In this document: one piece after another, positions 1-5,063 of the stretch
Layout of the letters: the number at the start of each line of letters is the position of its first letter
How positions within the stretch are numbered: position 1 is the first letter of the stretch
NCBI GenBank assembly: GCA_020443005.1
Contig: JAGRJA010000058.1
Coordinates: 1-5,907 of the forward strand
Direction of reading: 5' to 3'
From: Pseudomonadales bacterium
GTDB taxonomy: Bacteria > Pseudomonadota > Gammaproteobacteria > Pseudomonadales > UBA7239
Length of the DNA stretch: 5,907 nucleotides
Made by a program: the position numbers and the translations under genes
Notes under the pieces: model-generated
Told to the model about the DNA's origin: nothing
The model's input: only the letters and a program-made list of their open reading frames with translations
Database searches by the model: none

Positions 1-2267
1 AACCGACAGTTATCACCACTTCTCAAGGAAGCTGGCACGGTGGTTTGACCATAATAGTTATACCCCCAGCAGTGCACGCCGCTATCGTCCAGCGCACAGT
101 CATGATAATCACCGGCACTGACCGCCACCGGGTTCAGCAGCGCAGGCACGGAGGTTTGACCATCGCTGTTAGACCCCCAGCAGTGCACGCCGCTATCGTC
201 CAGCGCACAGTTATGATAACCACCGGCACTGACCGCCACCGGGTTCAGCAACGCAGGCACGGTGCTTTGACCATAATAGTTATACCCCCAGCAGTGCACT
301 CCGCTATCGTCCAGCGCACAGGTGTGTAAATTAGCAGCACTTACCGCAACAGGGTTCAGCAGCGCAGGCACTGTGCTTTGACCATAATTATTACGCCCCC
401 AGCAGTGCACACCGCTATCGTCCAGCGCACAGGTATGAAAATCACCGGCACTGATCATGGTTACACTGTTATCAGACACACCGTCGTTATCGTCATCATC
501 ATCAAGATTGTTCCCTATACCATCACCATCGGTATCGATCCATTCAGTCGGGTCATTGGGAAAGGCATCCACATCGTCATTGTAGCCATCACCATCACTG
601 TCATCTGCCCAGCGTGTCGGGTCGTTGGGATAAAGGTCGGCGTTATCACCGACACCGTCACCATCGCTGTCGGTGGTTTCAGTCGGGTCATTGGGGAAGG
701 CATCGGCATTGTCACCCACACCGTCGCCGTCGGTGTCAGTGGTTTCTGCTGGGTCGTTCGGAAAAGCATCCGCATTATCCCCCACGCCATCACCATCGCT
801 GTCGGTGGTTTCTGCGGGGTCAGCCGGAAAGGCATCGAGCTTGTCGCTCACACCATCGCCATCGCTGTCGAGGCCAGCCGGGCCAAAACTGAACAGGAAA
901 GCACTGCCGGATTCAGCACCGTTGTTGTCATCCTGTGTAGCACCCACCAGCAGGTCGGCATAGCCGTCACCGTTAGTGTCACCGGCAGGGGCAACTGACT
1001 TGCCAAACAGGTCGTAGGCATTCTGGCCGTTGAAGGTGTAGAGCAGCGAGGCATCGAGCCCGCTGTAGAGAAAGGCGCTGCCCGATGCACTGCCGTTGTT
1101 GTCGGCATAGCGGGCACCGACCAGAAAGTCGTCGTAGCCGTCGCCGTTCATGTCACCGGCGCCGCTTACGGCCTGACCAAAGAAGTCGTTCTCGGCACTG
1201 CCGTACAGGGTATGCATGACGGCACCGGTTGCTCCGTTATACACCCGTACCATACCGGCGCTGGGGGCAACATTATCGTTCAGGTGACCACCGACGATCA
1301 GGTCGTTCACGCCATCGCCGTTGGCATCGCCAATACCGGCAACGGCCGTACCAAAAACATCACCCGCAGCTTCCCCAAAAAACAGGTAGAGCATGGCACC
1401 GGTCTTGCCATTGATGACCCGGGCACTGCCGGCATCGGTGCCAAAGGTGTCGTCATAGCGCACACCCACCAGCACCTCGTCGTAGCCATCCCCATTGAGA
1501 TCACCGACATCGCTGACCGACTGACCGAGGTGATCTTCAATATTCACCCCGAAACTGGTGAACAGGGCACTGCCATCCTTGCCACTGAAAACCCGGGCGC
1601 TGCCCACATCATAACCGAGCGCATCGGAGAAGCTGCCGACCACCACATCGGGATAGCCATCCACATTCATGTCACCGGCCTTGCTGACCGCGTAGCCGAA
1701 ATTGTCACCATCGGCTACACCGTAAAAGTGATAGAGTTCGCTGCCATCAATACCACTGTAAACCACAGCGCTGCCGCGGTTGCTGCCCGCGCTATCATCG
1801 CCGTAGATACCCACCAGCACATCGGCGTAGCCATCCTGGTTGATGTCTCCTGCCCCGCTCACGGCACAACCCAGGCCATCATCGGCCGCTGCGCCGTACC
1901 AGTTGTAAAGCACGCTGCCATCCACACCGCTGAAAACCCGCGCCATACCGGCATTACTGCCATTGGTGGCATCGCGGCAGGCGCCGGCAATATAGTCATC
2001 GTAGCCATCACCGTTGGTATCACCCAAACCGGCTACCGCCCAGCCAAGCTGGTCGCCTGCGTTATCACCCGCGTGGAGCTGCATCGGCACAACCACCGGC
2101 AGGCTCGGGTCAAGCGGGAACAGATCAACGCTGTCAGCGAAACCATCACCATCTGTGTCGAGCGCATGTACTGAGACAGACAGCAGCAGGCTGGCCAGCA
2201 ACATACTCTTGCGCAGTTTTGAAACGAATAAAGGGTGTCGACGACGGGCAGCGGAGTAAGAGCGCAT
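1..2267 (-). CDS. Exported FG-GAP / TSP3 / RCC1 multi-repeat surface protein (3' end outside window)
   Basis: Reading the minus strand from 2267 gives an uninterrupted frame of 755 codons that leaves the window at base 1 without a stop. Residues 1-35 form a signal peptide: a basic n-region (RRR at 8-10, KLRK at 17-20), hydrophobic MLLASLLLSVSV, then a cleavage site after VHA. A DTDGDGFAD loop follows at 37-45. Residues about 57-462 carry seven FG-GAP repeats with calcium loops starting at D83, 141, 199, 256, 314, 372 and 430, a 57-58 residue period expected for a seven-bladed integrin-alpha-like propeller. Residues 467-600 are six TSP3-like DxDGDG repeats. From about 601 come RCC1-type repeats with the core CALDDSGVHCWG. 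The start at 2267 was chosen because GGAAG lies 10 nt upstream. An in-frame ATG at 2300 would add 11 polar residues and lacks a good ribosome site. FG-GAP and RCC1 modules usually mediate binding and TSP3 repeats bind calcium. The ligand is unknown, and the C-terminus, including any sorting signal, is not visible. Confidence 0.9.
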   Translation of the reverse strand, partial: MRSYSAARRRHPLFVSKLRKSMLLASLLLSVSVHALDTDGDGFADSVDLFPLDPSLPVVVPMQLHAGDNAGDQLGWAVAGLGDTNGDGYDDYIAGACRDATNGSNAGMARVFSGVDGSVLYNWYGAAADDGLGCAVSGAGDINQDGYADVLVGIYGDDSAGSNRGSAVVYSGIDGSELYHFYGVADGDNFGYAVSKAGDMNVDGYPDVVVGSFSDALGYDVGSARVFSGKDGSALFTSFGVNIEDHLGQSVSDVGDLNGDGYDEVLVGVRYDDTFGTDAGSARVINGKTGAMLYLFFGEAAGDVFGTAVAGIGDANGDGVNDLIVGGHLNDNVAPSAGMVRVYNGATGAVMHTLYGSAENDFFGQAVSGAGDMNGDGYDDFLVGARYADNNGSASGSAFLYSGLDASLLYTFNGQNAYDLFGKSVAPAGDTNGDGYADLLVGATQDDNNGAESGSAFLFSFGPAGLDSDGDGVSDKLDAFPADPAETTDSDGDGVGDNADAFPNDPAETTDTDGDGVGDNADAFPNDPTETTDSDGDGVGDNADLYPNDPTRWADDSDGDGYNDDVDAFPNDPTEWIDTDGDGIGNNLDDDDDNDGVSDNSVTMISAGDFHTCALDDSGVHCWGRNNYGQSTVPALLNPVAVSAANLHTCALDDSGVHCWGYNYYGQSTVPALLNPVAVSAGGYHNCALDDSGVHCWGSNSDGQTSVPALLNPVAVSAGDYHDCALDDSGVHCWGYNYYGQTTVPASLRSGDNCR
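3..467 (-). repeat. RCC1-type repeats as near-identical 111-bp tandem units
   Basis: Four copies of the core CALDDSGVHCWG are encoded on the minus strand. The plus-strand landmark gcagtgcac recurs at 69, 180, 291 and 402, exactly 111 bp (37 residues) apart. Each unit reads NPVAVSAGx[FLY]HxCALDDSGVHCWGxNxxGQ[ST][TS]VPALL, the short bacterial form of the RCC1 propeller repeat. Two cysteines per unit, nine residues apart, may form a disulfide after export. Nearest the left edge the pattern drifts (VPASLRSGDNC replaces VPALLNPVAV), so the array either changes register or moves to more divergent repeats outside the window. Confidence 0.88.
468..869 (-). repeat. Six thrombospondin type 3-like calcium-binding repeats
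   Basis: Residues 467-600 of the large surface protein contain six tandem units starting D[ST]DGDG, most of them 22 residues long, with the linker DNADAFPNDP[AT]ETT between loops. The last unit ends in an acidic run (five consecutive Asp, then NDGVSD). TSP3 repeats bind calcium and stiffen into a rod when loaded. Here they sit exactly between the FG-GAP propeller and the RCC1 repeats, so a calcium-dependent spacer is the natural reading. The near-identity of units 2-4 suggests recent duplication. Confidence 0.88.
882..2099 (-). repeat. Seven FG-GAP (integrin-alpha-like) propeller blades
   Basis: Seven copies of the pattern GDxNxDGYxDxxVG occur within the large minus-strand gene: GDTNGDGYDDYIAG, GDINQDGYADVLVG, GDMNVDGYPDVVVG, GDLNGDGYDEVLVG, GDANGDGVNDLIVG, GDMNGDGYDDFLVG and GDTNGDGYADLLVG. 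They are spaced 58, 58, 57, 58, 58 and 58 residues apart. Each is followed by a GSARVFSG-like strand and a YxFxG-like strand. Every loop keeps the DxNxDGxx[DE] calcium-coordinating pattern. Seven is the number needed for a closed integrin-type propeller, so the domain appears complete. The only cysteines are one each in blades 1 and 2 (AGACRD and GLGCAV). Confidence 0.92.
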
Positions 2268-2277
2268 AATTGATTCA

Positions 2278-2282
2278 CTTCC
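2278..2282 (-). promoter_or_regulatory. Ribosome binding site of the FG-GAP/RCC1 gene
   Basis: Minus-strand GGAAG lies 10 nt upstream of the ATG at 2267. It favours this start over the in-frame ATG at 2300, whose upstream sequence is the palindrome-containing CAGGCTAGCCTGACACA, with no comparable purine tract at the right distance. Confidence 0.5.
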
Positions 2283-2305
2283 TGAATTATGGTTATTCAT
2301 TGTGT

Positions 2306-2323
2306 CAGGCTAGCCTGCTAGCC
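2306..2323. promoter_or_regulatory. Small palindrome / hairpin in the leader of the FG-GAP gene
   Basis: caggctagcctg (2306-2317) is a perfect 12-bp palindrome. The overlapping ggctag / ctagcc arms (2308-2313 and 2318-2323) could form a 6-bp hairpin with a cctg loop. It lies about 40-60 bp upstream of the minus-strand start, between the candidate -10 box and the ribosome site. It could be an operator or a leader hairpin. It has no T-tract, so it is not a terminator. Confidence 0.35.
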
Positions 2324-2364
2324 GGAAATTGACATCACCATCTCATATTCTGCCAACAAATAAA

Positions 2365-2370
2365 AGTATA
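2365..2370 (-). promoter_or_regulatory. Candidate -10 box for the FG-GAP gene
   Basis: Minus-strand TATACT (plus agtata) matches the sigma-70 -10 consensus at five of six positions, about 98 bp upstream of the start at 2267. A -35 is poor: TTCATT at an 18-bp spacing, within the octamer-repeat edge, or TTGGTC at only 14 bp. The assignment rests mainly on the -10. Confidence 0.35.
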
Positions 2371-2390
2371 ACGCCTTGAAATTTGACCAA

Positions 2391-2421
2391 TGAATGGATG
2401 AATGGATGAATGGATGAATGG
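2391..2421. repeat. Octanucleotide simple-sequence repeat, about 3.9 copies of TGAATGGA
   Basis: Three perfect copies of TGAATGGA (2391-2398, 2399-2406, 2407-2414) are followed by seven bases of a fourth (2415-2421). The tract lies in the divergent intergenic region, 92 bp upstream of the adhesin start. Each 8-bp unit resembles two tetramers (TGAA, TGGA). Because ATG occurs every 4 bp, it supplies start triplets rotating through all three frames. The one at 2402 is in frame with the adhesin. Only about four copies are present, so strong hypermutability is not assured. Confidence 0.85.
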
Positions 2422-2478
2422 CGCTATTTTCCTTGTTCCCTTCTGCGCTTTCTTCTATCCTGTCTGCGATTTTTTCCA

Positions 2479-2484
2479 TATAAA
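2479..2484 (+). promoter_or_regulatory. Weak candidate -10 box for the adhesin
   Basis: TATAAA lies 29 bp upstream of the adhesin ATG and would give a short leader containing the ribosome site. No convincing -35 is seen 16-18 bp upstream. The alternative TTGACC at 2383-2388 would need a -10 inside the octamer tract, where none is good. The promoter is therefore unresolved and may depend on an activator. Confidence 0.25.
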
Positions 2485-2500
2485 CATTTCACCGGTTTTC

Positions 2501-2506
2501 AGGAGA
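2501..2506 (+). promoter_or_regulatory. Ribosome binding site of the trimeric autotransporter
   Basis: AGGAGA with a 6-nt spacer precedes the ATG at 2513. It is the strongest Shine-Dalgarno sequence in the window. It decides the start in favour of 2513 over the in-frame ATG at 2402, which lies inside the octamer repeat. Confidence 0.8.
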
Positions 2507-2512
2507 ACAACC

Positions 2513-3565
2513 ATGAACACAAGAAAAAAACTTTCTGCGCTGCTGTTTTCTGCTGCTATTTCAGGCTTTGCCCTACCTTCACTGGCTGCCGTTCAGGATG
2601 ATGCAGCCTTCGATGCGGCTGGCCCGGCCAATACTACCACCATCACCAACACCAACATTGGTATCAACGGTGCAACCACGGTAACCGGCAATACCAGTAT
2701 CACTGGTAATACATCCATCACCGGTAATACCACCGTAACGGGCAACACTGTTGTCAGCGGCGCTACTGTCACCAACACCTTGACCACCCTCGGCAACACC
2801 ACCATTGGTGGCAATACCTCGATTACCGGTGGCGCCAATGTAGGCGGCAACATCACCAGTGGCGGCAGCCTCACCGTCAACGGCAAAATAAGTGGTGTAC
2901 AAAATGCGACTGCCGCAACCGACGCCGTTAACAAAAGCCAGCTTGACGCAGAAACGACGGCGCGTACCAATGCGGATACCACATTGCAAAACAACATCAC
3001 CACTAACAGCAATAACATCACCACTAACAGCAATAACATCACCACTAACAGCAATAACATCACCACCAACAGCAATAACATCACCACCAACACAAACAAC
3101 ATCACTACCAACACAAACAACATCACTACCAACACAAACAACATCACCACCAACACAAACAACATCACTACAAACACAAACAACATCACTACCAACAGCA
3201 ATAACATCACTACCAACAGCAATAACATCACTGCGAACACAAACAACATCACTGCGAACACGAATGCAATAGCTGCAAACACAGCCTTGATTAACGGTTT
3301 TCAAAATGACTTGAACGAGCTTGAAGACGACGCGTTTTCCGGCATTGCAATTGCCCTGTCGCTTAACTCTCCGCAAATGCCTTCAGCACCGGGCAAAACA
3401 GCAGTAAGCATGGGCGCCGGTTTTTTTGAAGGCAAATCTGCTGTAGGTGTGAATGCAGTTCACGCACTGGAAGCCTGGAGTGATCAGAACGGCACTATCG
3501 GTGTAGGCATATCCGGTGCCAGCGGCCTGTTTGCAGGAAAAGTCAGTGTGGGTTTCGAATTCTAG
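2513..3565 (+). CDS. Short trimeric autotransporter adhesin (YadA-like anchor, N@d stalk)
   Basis: The 350-residue product is a compact type Vc secreted adhesin. Residues 1 to about 26 are a Sec signal peptide (MNTRKK, a hydrophobic core, then PSLAA). Residues about 41-127 form a Thr/Gly/Asn-rich head with a six-residue period (TTVTGN, TSITGN). Residues 131-145 (ATAATDAVNKSQLD) match the YadA-type neck that joins head to stalk. Residues 160-250 are 13 heptads NNIT[TA]N[ST], plus a fourteenth variant (NAIAANT). Residues 274-350 form the 77-residue four-strand YadA anchor: AFSGIAIALSL, the PGKTAVSMGAGFFEGKSAVGV strands, and a C-terminal FEF. Terminal Phe is the usual outer-membrane insertion signal. 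Three chains would build one 12-strand barrel with head and stalk outside the cell. Trimeric autotransporters bind matrix, host or neighbouring cells, but the ligand cannot be read from sequence. The gene is divergent from the FG-GAP/RCC1 gene and ends at a terminator. An upstream in-frame ATG at 2402 would add 37 residues ahead of the signal peptide and is unlikely. Confidence 0.92.
   Translation: MNTRKKLSALLFSAAISGFALPSLAAVQDDAAFDAAGPANTTTITNTNIGINGATTVTGNTSITGNTSITGNTTVTGNTVVSGATVTNTLTTLGNTTIGGNTSITGGANVGGNITSGGSLTVNGKISGVQNATAATDAVNKSQLDAETTARTNADTTLQNNITTNSNNITTNSNNITTNSNNITTNSNNITTNTNNITTNTNNITTNTNNITTNTNNITTNTNNITTNSNNITTNSNNITANTNNITANTNAIAANTALINGFQNDLNELEDDAFSGIAIALSLNSPQMPSAPGKTAVSMGAGFFEGKSAVGVNAVHALEAWSDQNGTIGVGISGASGLFAGKVSVGFEF
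2675..2764 (+). repeat. Hexapeptide (18-bp) repeats in the adhesin head
   Basis: Residues 55-84 read as five units of six: TTVTGN, TSITGN, TSITGN, TTVTGN, TVVSGA. An aliphatic residue falls every sixth position (57, 63, 69, 75, 81) and Gly-Asn ends each turn. The pattern continues more loosely to about residue 127 (LGNTTIGGN, SITGGANVGGN). This suits a beta-helical fold and differs from the 14-residue YadA head repeat. The fold assignment is inference. Confidence 0.7.
2990..3262 (+). repeat. 13 tandem 21-bp repeats encoding the coiled-coil stalk
   Basis: Thirteen exact 21-bp units encode NNIT[TA]N[ST] with no interruption. They fall into blocks: four with Ser (AGC AAT junctions), five with Thr (ACA AAC junctions), two with Ser, and two with Ala-Asn-Thr. 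The block structure indicates growth by unequal crossing-over or slippage. As 21 is a multiple of three, copy-number change would lengthen or shorten the stalk in whole heptads without breaking the frame. With Ile at position a, Asn falls at d and Ser/Thr at e. Confidence 0.95.
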
Positions 3566-3592
3566 CGCACCAACGCTATAGCTATCAGTACA

Positions 3593-3621
3593 GGCCTGCC
3601 CTGAAAAAGCAGGCCATTTTT
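3593..3621 (+). terminator. Rho-independent terminator after the adhesin
   Basis: The stem GGCCTGC (3593-3599) pairs with GCAGGCC (3609-3615) around a 9-nt loop and is followed by ATTTTT. It starts 28 bp after the adhesin stop. The T-run abuts the stop codon of the convergent phosphotransferase gene at 3620-3622. On the minus strand no T-run follows the stem, so it acts mainly for the plus-strand gene. Confidence 0.85.
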
Positions 3622-4999
3622 ATGACAACGGTTGCAAGCGGGCACCTTCAAGTTCACGCAAACAAGGCCCCAACAGAAAAAGATGCCGCTGGCAATAGCG
3701 ATAAAAAAACGGCACCAGCATACTGGACAAGGAAAGCCCCTTTTCAATAACCATTGATTCAAGCAATAACAAGCCCTGCTTCATCGAAGCAATCGGCCTT
3801 TCAAGTATGACTGACAAGTCATCGAGATTGTCTTTTTCCAGTACGGCTGAGAAATCGTTTATTCTTTGCAGGTACACCGCAGTGCGAAATGCAATATCCA
3901 ATTGATATTGTATCTCATCACCTTCCGGGAATTTCTTCAGTAATTCAATCTGGTTTCGCAAGGCGCTGTAAACCGGCTGGTGTTCATTAGCCAACAATGA
4001 TGATGTTGGCAATAAAGGTTCTGTCAGGGTTATACCCTGTTTTTTCGCAATCAACGCTATCGAAACACGACTATAGGTGTAATACCAGCCAAGATATTGG
4101 GGAAGATTGACGCCAGTGGGTGGACAGGCACAAAGCGCCGCGATCGGCAGAGGTGTCATCATTGCAAACCTGACCGTATGAAAGTCTACGGCATTGCTAT
4201 CAATTTTTTTAGCGGTGATTTTTTCATAACGGGCAAATGCACGACGCAGATCACCCAAAGGTTCGGACAAGTCCCTTGTGCGCAAGCCTGCCAGGTCGGC
4301 TGCAGGATCACCCAACATCGCCAATTCAAAGTCCAGCATTGCGGTAAGCCGGTTTTTTTCAAAGATAAATTGGCCTGAATCGACATGCAGGAAGACGGTA
4401 CTGTCACGGTTCTCAGGCACATTGGCTTTGAGCCACAACAGCACAAACTCAATCAGCGGTTCGGGTTTTGCGCGCTCACCCAAACGGCTTTTTTGTTGGC
4501 GGAAGGCTTTTTCCCAGTAAGCCATATCAGCCAGACCGCGCTCTTCGCTCGTTGTCGGACAAGGCAAGGACAGTGATTCAAACGCTTCAAGCGGAATCTT
4601 GTGCATGGCCGCCAGCGCATCAATATATTGATCAAGCACTGCCTCCTGTTCCTGCTTTGAATCGGCTGTTGCAAGGTTTGCTCGACCTGGGCAATGCTCC
4701 ATTACTATACCTTCCGGCGCAGGGCAAAACCCGTAAACTTCCGGAACGGGCAGATTGTATTTTTTCAGAATTTCGTAAACTTTCAGCTCAAATTTCAGGC
4801 GTCGGGTATCCTTGCCCAAACCGGGTCGATGACCACGAAAATACAAAGGCAGTATTTCCCCGTTTTTTTCGAGTTTAAAAAACCAGGCATTTCGCCATCG
4901 CCCCTGACTATGTGATGCAACAACCCTGCCACCCAGATTGCTTTCAATCCATTCAACCGCCAGCTTTTCAGCATTATTATCTGTAGCTTCTATTTCCAT
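3620..4999 (-). CDS. APH-family phosphotransferase with atypical catalytic loop
   Basis: The 459-residue protein has the aminoglycoside phosphotransferase/choline kinase (APH) fold, whose members transfer phosphate from ATP to small-molecule hydroxyls. Visible landmarks are the N-lobe strand PLYFRGHRPG (51-60), the helix RLKFELKVYEILKKY leading to NLPVPEVYG, the hinge-like GIVMEHCPG (97-105), the catalytic loop FLHVDSGQF (203-211), the metal site LDFE (222-225), and GDPAADLAGLR (230-240). Instead of the usual HGDxxxxN, the loop reads HVDSGQ: His and the catalytic Asp remain, but Gly is Val and the metal-binding Asn is absent or replaced by Gln. The metal-site Asp is kept. About 130 C-terminal helical residues extend beyond the usual ~330-350-residue core. 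The protein is soluble, with no signal peptide. Minus-strand GTGAG sits 9 nt before the ATG. Homologues of this general type often sit among acyl-CoA or lipid catabolic genes, so antibiotic resistance is not implied. The substrate is unknown. Confidence 0.8.
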   Translation of the reverse strand: MEIEATDNNAEKLAVEWIESNLGGRVVASHSQGRWRNAWFFKLEKNGEILPLYFRGHRPGLGKDTRRLKFELKVYEILKKYNLPVPEVYGFCPAPEGIVMEHCPGRANLATADSKQEQEAVLDQYIDALAAMHKIPLEAFESLSLPCPTTSEERGLADMAYWEKAFRQQKSRLGERAKPEPLIEFVLLWLKANVPENRDSTVFLHVDSGQFIFEKNRLTAMLDFELAMLGDPAADLAGLRTRDLSEPLGDLRRAFARYEKITAKKIDSNAVDFHTVRFAMMTPLPIAALCACPPTGVNLPQYLGWYYTYSRVSIALIAKKQGITLTEPLLPTSSLLANEHQPVYSALRNQIELLKKFPEGDEIQYQLDIAFRTAVYLQRINDFSAVLEKDNLDDLSVILERPIASMKQGLLLLESMVIEKGLSLSSMLVPFFYRYCQRHLFLLGPCLRELEGARLQPLS

Positions 5000-5008
5000 A
5001 GGTTTTTA

Positions 5009-5013
5009 CTCAC
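5009..5013 (-). promoter_or_regulatory. Ribosome binding site of the phosphotransferase gene
   Basis: Minus-strand GTGAG lies 9 nt upstream of the ATG at 4999. It is only a partial Shine-Dalgarno match, but no competing in-frame start with a better site is seen nearby. Confidence 0.4.
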
Positions 5014-5026
5014 GCTTGCTGTTAAC

Positions 5027-5055
5027 ACAATCCAGCAAAAGAATGCCTAGCGCAA
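5027..5055 (-). promoter_or_regulatory. Weak candidate promoter for the phosphotransferase gene
   Basis: A terminator lies just upstream (5064-5089), so the gene should need its own promoter between about 5060 and 5015. The best pair found is TTGCGC (5050-5055) and GATTGT (5027-5032) with a 17-bp spacer. Each half matches consensus at only three of six positions. Confidence 0.2.
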
Positions 5056-5063
5056 AACGCCAT

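Noticed and set aside
45..449. Possible CRISPR or mobile-element repeats with a 111-bp period.
   Set aside because: The period is exactly 37 codons within a continuous reading frame with the RCC1 core CALDDSGVHCWG in every unit, so it is a protein repeat.
1212..2174. A 320-codon plus-strand open frame rich in Ile, Thr and His, with similar ones at 45-329 and 378-998.
   Set aside because: These are antisense shadows of the FG-GAP/TSP3/RCC1 gene. The Asp- and Gly-rich minus-strand codons (GAT, GGT, GGC) rarely produce stops on the other strand. The minus-strand frame has signal peptide, calcium loops and regular blades.
2268..2300. Start of the FG-GAP gene at the in-frame ATG at 2300.
   Set aside because: It adds only 11 polar residues before the basic n-region and has no good ribosome site, whereas GGAAG lies 10 nt before the ATG at 2267. 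It is not fully excluded.
2402..2512. Start of the adhesin at the in-frame ATG at 2402, giving a 387-residue protein with an N-terminal extension.
   Set aside because: The extension precedes a complete signal peptide and does not resemble the extended signal peptide region of autotransporters. A strong AGGAGA site with a 6-nt spacer marks the ATG at 2513.
2990..3262. CRISPR-like array of short direct repeats.
   Set aside because: The 21-bp units are contiguous with no unique spacers and encode in-frame heptads of the adhesin stalk.
2579..3376. Long open frame on the minus strand (265 codons, Val/Asp/Gly-rich) opposite the adhesin, plus a second 229-codon one in another frame.
   Set aside because: Both are created by the low-complexity 21-bp and 18-bp repeats of the adhesin read in antisense. 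They show no ribosome site and no family resemblance, while the sense protein has a full autotransporter architecture.
3593..3621. Bidirectional terminator serving both convergent genes.
   Set aside because: On the minus strand the second stem arm is followed by TGTACTGATAG rather than a T-run. The run of T on that strand falls in the loop, so only plus-strand termination is supported.
3620..4999. Aminoglycoside resistance gene.
   Set aside because: Only the general APH fold is shared. The catalytic loop departs from resistance enzymes, the protein is longer, and the context is chromosomal and metabolic, with no mobile element.
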